64,000 nucleotides of DNA from contig JANINQ010000006.1 of the NCBI GenBank assembly GCA_024508675.1, positions 124,001 to 188,000 of the forward strand, in the 5' to 3' direction. The position numbers and the translations under genes are program-made. Origin of the DNA: Afipia sp. Its GTDB lineage: Bacteria; Pseudomonadota; Alphaproteobacteria; Rhizobiales; Xanthobacteraceae. Positions 44,652 to 52,960 of this stretch are shown piece after piece. A model generated the notes under the pieces. It was not told the DNA's origin, ran no database searches, and worked only from the letters and a program-made list of their open reading frames with translations. Position 1 is the stretch's first letter, and every line of letters begins with the position of its first letter.

Positions 44652-46715
44652 ATGCAGTACGGCATCGCCTTCGCGCCTCTCGTGCCCACGCTTGTCCTTT
44701 GGATCGGCATCGCTGCCATCATCGTGATCGCGGCGATCCTGATGCTGACGCGCGCACGCGGCGCGGCGATCCGTGTGGCGGCACTGGCATTGATCCTGCT
44801 CGCGCTGGCCAATCCGTCCTTCACCCGCGAGGAGCGCGAACCGCTCTCTTCCGTCGCCGCGGTCGTGGTCGACAAGAGCCCGAGCCAGAATTTCGGCGAG
44901 CGCACGCGCGAAACCGAACAGGCGCGCGAAGCACTGGTTGCACGCTTGAAAGACATCAAGGGTCTTGAGGTCCGCGTGGTCGAGGCCGGACAGGCCGACG
45001 GCGAAACCGACGGTACCAAACTGTTCTCCGCCGTCACCTCAGCCCTTTCCGATGTACCGACCGATCGCGTCGCCGGCGCATTTCTCATCACCGACGGGCG
45101 CGTGCATGACATTCCCGCCAATGCCGCCGCCATCGGCTTCAATGCGCCGGTACATGCACTGATCACCGGCCGCAGCAACGAACGCGACCGCCGTATCGCC
45201 ATTGTCGCCGCGCCTCGCTTCGGCATTGTCGGACAAACGCAAACCATCACCTATCGTCTCGACGATCAGGGTGTCACCGGCGAAAACGCCCGCGTCGTGG
45301 TCCGGCGCGACGGCGACGTGCTGAGCGAACGCGCGGTGCGCAGCGGCGAGCAGGTCAGCGTCACCATCGACATTCCGCATGCAGGCCCGAACATTGTCGA
45401 GATCGAAGCCTCGAAACTGGACGGCGAACTGACGCCGGTGAACAATCGCGCCGTGGTGTCCATCGATGGCGTGCGCGACAAGCTGCGCGTGCTGCTGGTG
45501 TCAGGCGAGCCGCATTCCGGCGAGCGCACCTGGCGCAACCTTTTGAAGTCTGACGCCAGCGTCGATCTGGTGCATTTCACCATTCTGCGTCCGCCGGAAA
45601 AGCAGGACGGCACGCCGATCAACGAACTCTCGCTGATCGCCTTCCCGACCCGCGAACTATTCCAGCAGAAGATCAACGAGTTCCAGCTCATCATCTTCGA
45701 CCGCTACGCACGCCAGGGCGTGTTGCCGATTTCGTACTTCGACAACATCGCGCGTTATGTGCGCGGCGGCGGCGCGGTGCTGGTGGCCGCAGGCCCCGAC
45801 TATGCGAGCCAGACCAGCATCTGGCGCACGCCGCTCGACAGCATCCTGCCCGCGGAGCCGGTCGGCGTCAGCGAGCAGGCTTTCACGGCGCGCCTGAGCA
45901 ATCTCGGCAAGCGTCATCCGGTCACGCGCGGACTTGAAGGTGCGAACAGCGAGCCGCCGCACTGGAGCCGTTTCTTCCGGCTGGTCGATACGCGCAACCC
46001 GATCAATCCGCCGATCATGGAAGGCGCGGACGGCAAGCCGCTGCTGCTGCTGTCCCGGCAGGGCGAAGGTCGCGTCGCATTGCTGCTGTCGGATCACATC
46101 TGGCTCTGGGCACGCGGCTATGAAGGCGGCGGCCCGCATCTCGATCTGTTGCGGCGGACATCGCACTGGCTGATGAAGCAGCCCGACCTCGACGAGGAAG
46201 CCCTGCGGCTCAAGGTGGAAGGCCGCGACCTCGTGGTGCTGCGCCAGACCATGGCCGACACCGTGCAACCGGTGACCGTCACGTCGCCCTCCGGCGCCAC
46301 ACGTCAGGTGACACTGACCGCGGGCGAACCCGGCGAATGGCGCGCATCCCTCAGCGCCGATGAACTCGGCCTGTGGCAGGCGACCGATGGTTCGCTGAAA
46401 GCTCTAATCAATGTCGGTCCCGTGAATCCGAAGGAATTCGCCGAAGTGACATCGACCACAGAAGCGCTGCGTCCATTGCTGCAAACAACCGGCGGCGATA
46501 CGCGCCGCGTGGCGGACAGCGGCAGCATCGACCTGCCGCGGGTGCTGCCCGTGCGCGCCTCCACGGTGTTTCGCGGCGAAGGCTGGCTCGGGGTGAAAAT
46601 GCGCGACGCCAGTGTTGTGCGCGGCATTGGCGTGCTGCCGATCTTCTCCGGCCTGATCGGCCTTCTGCTGCTGCTCGGCGCATTCGCCAGCACGTGGCTG
46701 CGCGAGGGCCGCTGA
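44652..46715 (+). CDS. Large membrane protein of the MoxR-linked operon (GATase-like)
   Basis: 687 residues. N-terminal helices at about 12-30 and 38-58, a C-terminal helix near 660-682 (IGVLPIFSGLIGLLLLLGAF), and a large periplasmic part between. It has a vWA-like N-terminal portion (AAVVVDKSPSQNFGERTRETEQARE), a region reading IFDRYARQGVLPISYFDNIARYVRGGGAVLVAAGPDYAS that resembles class-I glutamine-amidotransferase-like folds without a visible catalytic Cys, and PLLLLSRQGEGRVALLLSDHIWLWARGYEGGG. It starts 2 bp after the DUF4159 stop. Function unknown. Confidence 0.85.
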   Translation: MQYGIAFAPLVPTLVLWIGIAAIIVIAAILMLTRARGAAIRVAALALILLALANPSFTREEREPLSSVAAVVVDKSPSQNFGERTRETEQAREALVARLKDIKGLEVRVVEAGQADGETDGTKLFSAVTSALSDVPTDRVAGAFLITDGRVHDIPANAAAIGFNAPVHALITGRSNERDRRIAIVAAPRFGIVGQTQTITYRLDDQGVTGENARVVVRRDGDVLSERAVRSGEQVSVTIDIPHAGPNIVEIEASKLDGELTPVNNRAVVSIDGVRDKLRVLLVSGEPHSGERTWRNLLKSDASVDLVHFTILRPPEKQDGTPINELSLIAFPTRELFQQKINEFQLIIFDRYARQGVLPISYFDNIARYVRGGGAVLVAAGPDYASQTSIWRTPLDSILPAEPVGVSEQAFTARLSNLGKRHPVTRGLEGANSEPPHWSRFFRLVDTRNPINPPIMEGADGKPLLLLSRQGEGRVALLLSDHIWLWARGYEGGGPHLDLLRRTSHWLMKQPDLDEEALRLKVEGRDLVVLRQTMADTVQPVTVTSPSGATRQVTLTAGEPGEWRASLSADELGLWQATDGSLKALINVGPVNPKEFAEVTSTTEALRPLLQTTGGDTRRVADSGSIDLPRVLPVRASTVFRGEGWLGVKMRDASVVRGIGVLPIFSGLIGLLLLLGAFASTWLREGR

Positions 46716-46844
46716 TCCCTCGCGATCGGCCAATGGCCGACTGGTTCTCTGGCCGACCCGTCCCGAAGTGTCGGCGGAGCCACACTTCACGGCGACACTG
46801 CCTATCGGCCGCCCCGCTGTGTTGACACCCCCGCCCTGACCGGC

Positions 46845-46863
46845 GATGTTACATTATAACATC
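46845..46863 (+). promoter_or_regulatory. Zur-type operator
   Basis: GATGTTACATTATAACATC: perfect 7-bp arms (GATGTTA / TAACATC) around CATTA. It closely fits the rhizobial Zur box core ATGTTAT-AT-ATAACAT. TTGACA at 46822-46827 lies upstream as a possible -35, so the operator would cover the -10 and start region. It lies 50 bp before the likely start of the DUF2946 gene and its TonB receptor. Confidence 0.75.
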
Positions 46864-46912
46864 TGGAACCAGCAGGGTGCACTCGCACTGGCCGGATTGG
46901 GGCAAGACCAGC

Positions 46913-47272
46913 GTGAACTGGCTGAGAATAAAGGCAAAAAGGCTGTCATTGCTGGCGCTGTTCGCGCTGGCGCTGCAGCTTGGCCTGTCGTTCGGCCATA
47001 CCCATGCCGACGTCGCGCTTGCCGGTCTTTCGGCCTCGGCTGGGTCATCCCAGGCTTCCGCGCCGGATACCGATCACGATCAGGACCACCATCGCGACCT
47101 GTGCGCCATCTGCGCCACCATCGCGATGGCCAATACGCTCGTCAGTTCGGCGCCGCCATCGCTGCCGGTGCCGCTGGCCGTCATACGGCTGCAAGCCGCC
47201 TCCCCTTCAGAAGCCCCTGCGTCCGACTCCCGGCGCGGTGCGTTTCGCTCCCGCGCGCCACCACTTTCCTGA
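46913..47272 (+). CDS. DUF2946 exported protein with His-rich, CxxC region
   Basis: 119 residues from GTG 46913; an upstream GTG at 46877 would sit 13 bp after the operator and is less likely. Basic N-terminus plus helix (LSLLALFALALQLGLSFGHTHAD) looks like a signal or anchor. The mature part has TDHDQDHHRDLCAICAT, a cluster of His/Asp followed by C-x-x-C, and then SAPPSLPVPLAV. DUF2946 proteins occur with TonB receptors for metals. The metal site and the Zur box suggest a zinc role in the periplasm. Only 110 bp separates it from the receptor gene. Confidence 0.78.
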   Translation: MNWLRIKAKRLSLLALFALALQLGLSFGHTHADVALAGLSASAGSSQASAPDTDHDQDHHRDLCAICATIAMANTLVSSAPPSLPVPLAVIRLQAASPSEAPASDSRRGAFRSRAPPLS

Positions 47273-47382
47273 CTCGAACTGTTGTCCGATCCCGATCCAG
47301 CCGCCCGGCGGCGATGACGGGACATTCGAGGTAAGCCGCTCGACTCCGCAAAGGAGCATGGCGGCATCAGGATCAAGATCTC

Positions 47383-49692
47383 ATGTCTTACAGGTTACTT
47401 CGCGCATCATTGGCCGGCGGTTCCGCCGTCGCCATCGCGCTTGTCTTCAACAACACGGCGTTGTCGCAGCAGGCCGAACCCGCTGCCGGCGAAACGCTGC
47501 CCGAAATCGTCGTGCAGGCACCAAGCCCGATCCAGCGCCCGCACCGCCACAACGCGCAGCCTGGCCGCACCACGACTGCACCCGCACCTGCGCCAGCATC
47601 CGCGCAGAACCCCGATACGTTTGTCGGCACGCTGCCCATCGTCACAGACCAGTTCGCAACCGTTACCGTCGTTCCCAATGAGGAGATTCGCCGCAGCGGG
47701 AGCGCCACGCTCGGCGATCTCCTGAACAACAAGCCCGGCATCACCGGCTCGTCCTATGCGCCCGGCGCGTCGAGCCGCCCGATCATCCGCGGCCTTGACG
47801 TCAATCGCGTCGGCATTGTCGAAAACGGCATCGGCAGCAACGGCGCGTCCGACCTCGGCGAGGATCATTTCGTGCCGATCGATCCACTGGCGACCAGCCA
47901 GGTCGAAGTCATTCGCGGACCCGCGACGCTGCGCTATGGATCGCAGTCGATCGGCGGCGTGGTCAGCGCCAGCAACAACCGCATTCCGGAAACGCTGCCA
48001 TGCAGCGCGGTGCCGTCGATCCAGACCTACGGCTACAACGTCAAGGCGCCTGTGCTGTCGCCATCCAATCCCTGCGCGAGCTTCGAGACTAGGAGCGCGC
48101 TCTCCAGCGTCGATCTCGGACGCGAAGGCGCGGTGCTCCTCGATGTCGGCGGCAACAATGTCGCGATTCACGCCGATGGCTATACCCGCAAGACGGAAGA
48201 CTACAGCACCCCGCACGGCATCCAGCGCAACACCGCAACCCAGTCCACCGGCGGATCGATCGGCGGGTCATATTTCTTCGATGGCGGCTTTATCGGCGCG
48301 GCCGTGACCCAAACCAACAGCCTCTATCGCATCCCTGGAACGGAGGGCGAAGAATTCGGCACACGCATCAACGCCAAGCAAACCAAGCTGACGGTGAAAG
48401 GCGATTATCATCCGGACAGCAAGGCCATCGATGTGATCCGCTTCTGGGCCGGCGCAACCGACTACAAGCACAATGAGCTCGGACGGACCGATCCTGCGGA
48501 TTTCTCAACCGACGGCGTGCGGCAGACCTTCACCAACAAGGAACAGGAAGGCCGCGTCGAGGTTCAGTTTGCTCCGCTCAATCTGCGTTTTGCATCGCTG
48601 ACCACGGCGGTCGGCGCGCAGGCCTCGCATCAGGAACTGACTGCGCCAAGTCCCGACGATCCGGGCAGTCCGCTCAATGGCCTGTGGGACCCGAACAAGA
48701 ACACCCGGGTCGCCGGTTACATCTTCAACGAGTTCAAGTTCAGCGACGTGACCAAGGCCCAGGTCGCGGGCCGCATCGAACACGTCAACCTGAGCGGCAC
48801 CACGCCCGCTTTCGTCCCGGATCTGTTCGACCTCAACGTCGATCCGGCGGCCATCGGTCCGGCCACGCCGCGCAACCTGAACTTCACACCGGTCAGCGGA
48901 AGTGTGGGTCTGATCCAGAACCTGCCGTGGAATCTCGCGGCCAGCATCACCGGCCAATATACCGAACGTGCGCCGAAACCTGCGGAGCTGTTCTCGCGCG
49001 GCGGACATGATGCCACCACGACCTTCGATATCGGCAATCCGAATCTTGGGATCGAGACCGCGAAGTCGGTTGAAGTCGGGCTGCGCCGCGCGACGGGACC
49101 GTTCCGTTTCGAACTCACCGGCTACTACACACGCTTCGACGGCTTCATCTATCGCCGACTTACCGGCAACACCTGTGAAGACGTGACATGCCAGGCGGGT
49201 CCGGGTCTCGAACTGAACCAGGCGATCTACTCGCAGCGTGACGCGACCTTCCGCGGCGGTGAATTCCAGTTCCAGTATGACGTGCTGCCGGTGTGGGCCG
49301 GTCAGTTCGGCATCGAGGGGCAATACGACATTGTCCGCGCCACGTTCACCGATGGCACCAACGTGCCGCGCATCCCGCCGCAACGGGTCGGCGGCGGTGT
49401 CTACTATCGCGATGCGAACTGGTTTGCGCGCATCAACCTGCTGCATGCGTTCGCGCAGAATGACGTGAGCGGAGTCGAGACGCCGACGGCCGGTTACAAC
49501 AACCTGCGCGCGGAGATCAGCTACACGACGAAGCTCGCCAAGGACGGCTGGCTTGGACCGCGGGAATTCACCTTCGGACTGGTGGGCAACAACCTGCTCA
49601 ACGAGGACATCCGCAACGCGGTTGCCTACAACAAGGATCAGGTACTGCAACCCGGCCTTGGCGTGCGCATGTTCGCGAATGTGAAGTATTGA
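47383..49692 (+). CDS. TonB-dependent receptor, probable zinc (ZnuD-type)
   Basis: 769 residues. Signal peptide to about 30, a TonB-box-like EIVVQA near 45, plug domain (FATVTVVPNEEIRRSGSATLGDLLNNKPGI to about 190, with QVEVIRGPATLRYGSQSIGGVV) and a 22-stranded barrel ending GVRMFANVKY. The plug signature and the Zur box upstream, together with the His-rich partner, point to zinc or zinc-complex uptake over the outer membrane. Substrate is inference; cobalamin or siderophore receptors look similar but would usually have a different operator. Confidence 0.85.
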   Translation: MSYRLLRASLAGGSAVAIALVFNNTALSQQAEPAAGETLPEIVVQAPSPIQRPHRHNAQPGRTTTAPAPAPASAQNPDTFVGTLPIVTDQFATVTVVPNEEIRRSGSATLGDLLNNKPGITGSSYAPGASSRPIIRGLDVNRVGIVENGIGSNGASDLGEDHFVPIDPLATSQVEVIRGPATLRYGSQSIGGVVSASNNRIPETLPCSAVPSIQTYGYNVKAPVLSPSNPCASFETRSALSSVDLGREGAVLLDVGGNNVAIHADGYTRKTEDYSTPHGIQRNTATQSTGGSIGGSYFFDGGFIGAAVTQTNSLYRIPGTEGEEFGTRINAKQTKLTVKGDYHPDSKAIDVIRFWAGATDYKHNELGRTDPADFSTDGVRQTFTNKEQEGRVEVQFAPLNLRFASLTTAVGAQASHQELTAPSPDDPGSPLNGLWDPNKNTRVAGYIFNEFKFSDVTKAQVAGRIEHVNLSGTTPAFVPDLFDLNVDPAAIGPATPRNLNFTPVSGSVGLIQNLPWNLAASITGQYTERAPKPAELFSRGGHDATTTFDIGNPNLGIETAKSVEVGLRRATGPFRFELTGYYTRFDGFIYRRLTGNTCEDVTCQAGPGLELNQAIYSQRDATFRGGEFQFQYDVLPVWAGQFGIEGQYDIVRATFTDGTNVPRIPPQRVGGGVYYRDANWFARINLLHAFAQNDVSGVETPTAGYNNLRAEISYTTKLAKDGWLGPREFTFGLVGNNLLNEDIRNAVAYNKDQVLQPGLGVRMFANVKY

Positions 49693-49696
49693 TAGC

Positions 49697-49748
49697 CGTC
49701 ATTGCGAGCGAGCCTTCGCTTCTCCCTCTCCCCGCAAGCGGGGAGAGG
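49697..49748. repeat. Partial 'CGTCATTGCGAG' element joined to a strong hairpin
   Basis: CGTCATTGCGAG starts at 49697 but its complementary end is missing. Instead CCTCTCCCCGC (49725-49735) and GCGGGGAGAGG (49738-49748) form an 11-bp hairpin. It lies between the convergent TonB receptor and acetyltransferase genes, and may serve as a terminator for both. Confidence 0.75.
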
Positions 49749-49771
49749 TGAGAATCAAAATTATCTTTCGC

Positions 49772-50290
49772 TCAGATCGCCCGGGCGAAATTCCAGTCCG
49801 GACGAATTGCGCCGCTGACGTCCTCGAACGCGCCATCGACCAGCTCGCGCACCAGAAGCCGCGCATGATCAACCGGCCCCGGCATGGTCGCGCGGCCCTT
49901 CGGAATCCGCTTAAAACCGGCGCGGCTGTAATAGGCCTCATCCCCGACCAGCAGCACGAGGCGATGGCCCTTCGCCGCCGCATCTTTCAAGGCACGCTCA
50001 AGCAGCGCGCGCCCGACGCCGCGATCGCGGAACGGCGGCTCGACGGTCAGCGGCCCGAGCAGCAGCGCCGGTGTATTACCGACACAGATCGGCAATTGCC
50101 GCACCGAGGCGATCATCAACGTGCCGATCCGCGCAGTAAATGACAGATCGAGCAGATGATCGACATGCTCGCGCAGACGGTAGGCGCTGAGCGCGTAGCG
50201 GCCGGGCCCGAACGTGCGCTCGTGCAGGCGCTCGATGGCCTGTTCGTCGCCGGGGGTCTCGGCCAGGATGGTCAGTGAAAGATCGGACAT
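49772..50290 (-). CDS. GNAT family N-acetyltransferase
   Basis: 172 residues from the ATG at 50290 (one further upstream at 50323 is possible). The acetyl-CoA loop is FRDRGVGRALLERALKDAAAKGHRLVLLVGDEAYYSRAGFKRIPKG, which is the PhnO/YhbS subfamily pattern; LLLGPLTVEP precedes it. This subfamily often acetylates small compounds or thiosugar-like molecules; substrate not known. Convergent with the TonB receptor. Confidence 0.88.
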   Translation of the reverse strand: MSDLSLTILAETPGDEQAIERLHERTFGPGRYALSAYRLREHVDHLLDLSFTARIGTLMIASVRQLPICVGNTPALLLGPLTVEPPFRDRGVGRALLERALKDAAAKGHRLVLLVGDEAYYSRAGFKRIPKGRATMPGPVDHARLLVRELVDGAFEDVSGAIRPDWNFARAI

Positions 50291-50341
50291 GCTAGAGGCG
50301 CAAATAGCATCTGGCGCGGGCACGGTCCATCGCCGCGACGG

Positions 50342-50827
50342 TCAAATCCAGTCCTCGGTCGGGGGCTGGTTGTCCAGCACTTCGGCAATCCGCGCCCGTG
50401 TCCCCCGGGTGGTGTCCGGCGGCAATTCCCCTGCCCCGAAAAACCCGCAGGCCACGATCTCGCGGTTGGGCTCGGGCATCCCGTCCTGACGATACTGGCG
50501 CACGACATAGACCGCGACATGATCGCGCCGCGACACCTGGCGGTTGAAGAACAGGCCGTGCAGCACCGGCTCGCCGGTCATCTCGATCCGCCCCTCCTCG
50601 ATCAGCTCCCGCTTCAGCGAACTCAGGAAGGTCTCGCCGGTCTCAACGCCGCCTCCCGGGAGGTGCCAACCGGAGACGTAGCCGTGCTTGACCAGAAACA
50701 CACGATTTTCGCCATCAAGCACCACCGCGCGGACGCCGAGTGTCATGCCGCGTGCGAACCGCCAGTAGAAATGAAAGACGCGCCGGATCAGGGGCTCGAA
50801 CCGCGGCCGAAGATGCTGGATATTCAT
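50342..50827 (-). CDS. NUDIX hydrolase
   Basis: 161 residues from the ATG at 50827 (ATG at 50842 also in frame, no clear Shine-Dalgarno for either). The Nudix box is GGGVETGETFLSSLKRELIEEGRIEM (Gx5Ex7REUxEExGU form). The N-terminal helix FEPLIRRVFHFYWRFARGMTLGVRAVVLD precedes it. Substrate unknown; this type is often found on nucleoside diphosphates. It precedes the acetyltransferase gene in the same direction by 52 bp. Confidence 0.9.
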   Translation of the reverse strand: MNIQHLRPRFEPLIRRVFHFYWRFARGMTLGVRAVVLDGENRVFLVKHGYVSGWHLPGGGVETGETFLSSLKRELIEEGRIEMTGEPVLHGLFFNRQVSRRDHVAVYVVRQYRQDGMPEPNREIVACGFFGAGELPPDTTRGTRARIAEVLDNQPPTEDWI

Positions 50828-50947
50828 GGCGCGAGATTCCATCCGGCGATCATGTTATGGCAGATTGTCCCTGAACGAACGGAATGAGGACGCAAGAGTG
50901 GCGAACCGCAGCGTGATAACACTTCAGTCCCTGACGGTCACGTTTCA

Positions 50948-51847
50948 ATGACGCCCTTCCTGCTCGCGCATCTGTCCGATCCGCATCTCGGCCCGATGCC
51001 GCAGGCACGCCTGCGTGAACTCGCAAGCAAGCGCGCCATCGGCTATCTGAACTGGCACCGCAAGCGGCACATGATCCATCGCCGCGACGTGCTCAGCGAA
51101 CTGGTCGCCGACCTGCAGGCGCAGAAGCCCGATCACATCGCGGTCACCGGCGATCTCGTCAATATCGCGCTGCCGCTGGAATTCGCCGAAGCCCGCAAAT
51201 GGCTGGAAAGCGTCGGCACGCCCGATCATGTCTCGCTGGTGCCCGGCAATCACGACGCCTATGTGCGCGGTATCCGTGAGCATTTCCCGTACGTGTGGGC
51301 CGAATATTTTCATGGCGACGGCACAGCATCGAACAGCGACGCCGCGTTTCCCTATCTGCGAAGACGAGGACCGCTCGCATTAATCGGCGTGTCCACGGCT
51401 ATTCCCACCGCGCCCTTCATGGCAACCGGACGGCTGGGACACGAGCAGCGCGGCGCGCTCGAGAAAATTCTTCAGCAACTCTCGAAAGGAGATTCGTTTC
51501 GCGTGCTGATGATTCATCATCCGCCGGTGACATCGCCCGGACGCTGGGCCGCGCGGCTGCGCGATTCAAATGAACTGTTGGAATTGATCGCACGTCACGG
51601 CGTCGATCTCGTTCTGCATGGCCATGATCACCGTCATGCCACCGTCTGGCTCGATGGCCCCAATGGACGCATCCCGGCGATCGGCGTGCCATCGGCATCG
51701 GCCATGGCGCACGGGCACAACCATCCGGCGGCCTACAATCTGTTTTCGATCGAACGGAATGGCCATGCATGGCGCTGCCAGCACCGCGTGCGCGGATTTG
51801 CCGACGGCATGATGCTCGGGGAGATCAAGGATGAGCGGCTGATCTAG
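50948..51847 (+). CDS. Calcineurin-like metallophosphoesterase
   Basis: 299 residues. All metal motifs are present: HLSDPHLG (9-16), TGDLVNIA, PGNHDAY, MIHHPPV and HGHDH (near 225). This is the class III cyclic-nucleotide-phosphodiesterase-like layout. Substrate is not defined. It is divergent from the Nudix gene and its last four bases overlap the 3' end of the convergent TM protein gene at 51844. Confidence 0.92.
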   Translation: MTPFLLAHLSDPHLGPMPQARLRELASKRAIGYLNWHRKRHMIHRRDVLSELVADLQAQKPDHIAVTGDLVNIALPLEFAEARKWLESVGTPDHVSLVPGNHDAYVRGIREHFPYVWAEYFHGDGTASNSDAAFPYLRRRGPLALIGVSTAIPTAPFMATGRLGHEQRGALEKILQQLSKGDSFRVLMIHHPPVTSPGRWAARLRDSNELLELIARHGVDLVLHGHDHRHATVWLDGPNGRIPAIGVPSASAMAHGHNHPAAYNLFSIERNGHAWRCQHRVRGFADGMMLGEIKDERLI

Positions 51848-52449
51848 ATCCCGCGCAGCGCCATCACCAGCGCGAAGCCGAACAGAGCGGCGAGCCCTGC
51901 CGCAAATCCGAACGCAAATGTCCAGACCGCGCTGCGGCGCTTCACCGGCGCAACAATGGAAGATGCTGTCGTCGCTGTTGTCGCAGGCGCTGAGGCCAGC
52001 GCAGGCGCAGGCGGAGATGCCGGGGTCACCACCATGGCATGCTCACGCTCGATCAGGCGGCGCGCGATATAGTCCGTCACGGCATCGACCATCACCGGCA
52101 CATCGTGCGACTCGGCGATCACGATGCGGCCGAACCGCGTGTCCTGCGTGAAGCGATAGATGCGCTTGTCGCGGCCCATCGAAATATGCGCCACCGAGTC
52201 GATCCACAGCCGCGGCGTGTCGCCCTGGCTGATGCCGCGGTCGAACAGATCGACGCCTGCCGGAATTTCCGAGAACAGCGGGTCGAGCGCTTCATAGAGA
52301 ATCTCGAGCCGGGCCACTTCGGCATCGCGCAGATCGACAACGACGCCGGTACGGTCGGCGGCTTCGATCCGGGCCTTGCGCAAGGCGTCACGCAGACGAA
52401 CCGGGCTCGGTTTGCCAGCCAAATCGTTCGGGACGCTCTGTTCCGCCAT
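51844..52449 (-). CDS. Conserved protein with C-terminal membrane anchor
   Basis: 201 residues from the ATG at 52449; the frame extends to 52521. The N-terminal 140 residues form an alpha/beta domain (VVVDLRDAEVARLEILYEALDPLFSEIP, GVDLFDRGISQGDTPRLWIDSVAHISMGRDKRIYRF) seen in Bradyrhizobium hypothetical proteins. Then comes an Ala/Pro/Thr-rich linker (about 145-170) and a single C-terminal helix AVWTFAFGFAAGLAALFGFALVMAL. Tail-anchored topology with a cytosolic domain is likely. I do not recognise a function. Confidence 0.8.
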   Translation of the reverse strand: MAEQSVPNDLAGKPSPVRLRDALRKARIEAADRTGVVVDLRDAEVARLEILYEALDPLFSEIPAGVDLFDRGISQGDTPRLWIDSVAHISMGRDKRIYRFTQDTRFGRIVIAESHDVPVMVDAVTDYIARRLIEREHAMVVTPASPPAPALASAPATTATTASSIVAPVKRRSAVWTFAFGFAAGLAALFGFALVMALRGI

Positions 52450-52637
52450 GATCTGAAGACCTCGGGTTCGATAGCTTTGTTTCGACCCGTTTAATCTATC
52501 AGTAACCCTGTTATCCCGCAAAGGTTCTGGCCCTTTTTGCCAGCCGTTTCACGGCGTTATCCGTGTCCCAAAATGACAACGGCCCCATCCGGAGGACAGG
52601 GCCGCAAATTGTGGCGACGGCGATGACGCCGGAACGG

Positions 52638-52844
52638 TCAGGTGTTCGACCGGTGCGGCTCCTCGACAATCGAGAAGCGCACGCCGGCGCGATGACGATG
52701 CTCTTCGGACATCTGGCGCCAGCAATCCTCGGCTTCCTTGCGGGTCTTGAACGGTCCCTGAACCTGGGCCGATCCTTCCACCAGCTTGTGGAAGTTCATC
52801 GAACCGAACTCGCCGCCAATCACCCAGAAATTGCTGCCGCTCAT
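52638..52844 (-). CDS. DUF4170 family small protein
   Basis: 68 residues. SGSNFWVIGGEFGSMNFHKLVEGSAQVQGPFKTRKEAEDCWRQMSEEHRHRAGVRF matches DUF4170, a short alpha/beta unit common in alphaproteobacteria, function unknown. AGGAG occurs just before the ATG. It is monocistronic between the tail-anchored protein and the aceA regulator. Confidence 0.88.
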   Translation of the reverse strand: MSGSNFWVIGGEFGSMNFHKLVEGSAQVQGPFKTRKEAEDCWRQMSEEHRHRAGVRFSIVEEPHRSNT

Positions 52845-52960
52845 AGGAGCCTCCGTATTCAGCCGCTTGCGCCTTGCGCATATCGCTTGATCCTAGGTCA
52901 TATCTAGGCAAGTCGGCGGCGTTTGTAATGCAAATTTTTCAAGAATCCAGAGCGCGAACC

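Noticed and set aside
46877-46912. GTG at 46877 as start of the DUF2946 gene
   Set aside because: It is only 13 bp after the Zur-like operator and has no ribosome site; GTG 46913 gives a standard signal-like N-terminus.
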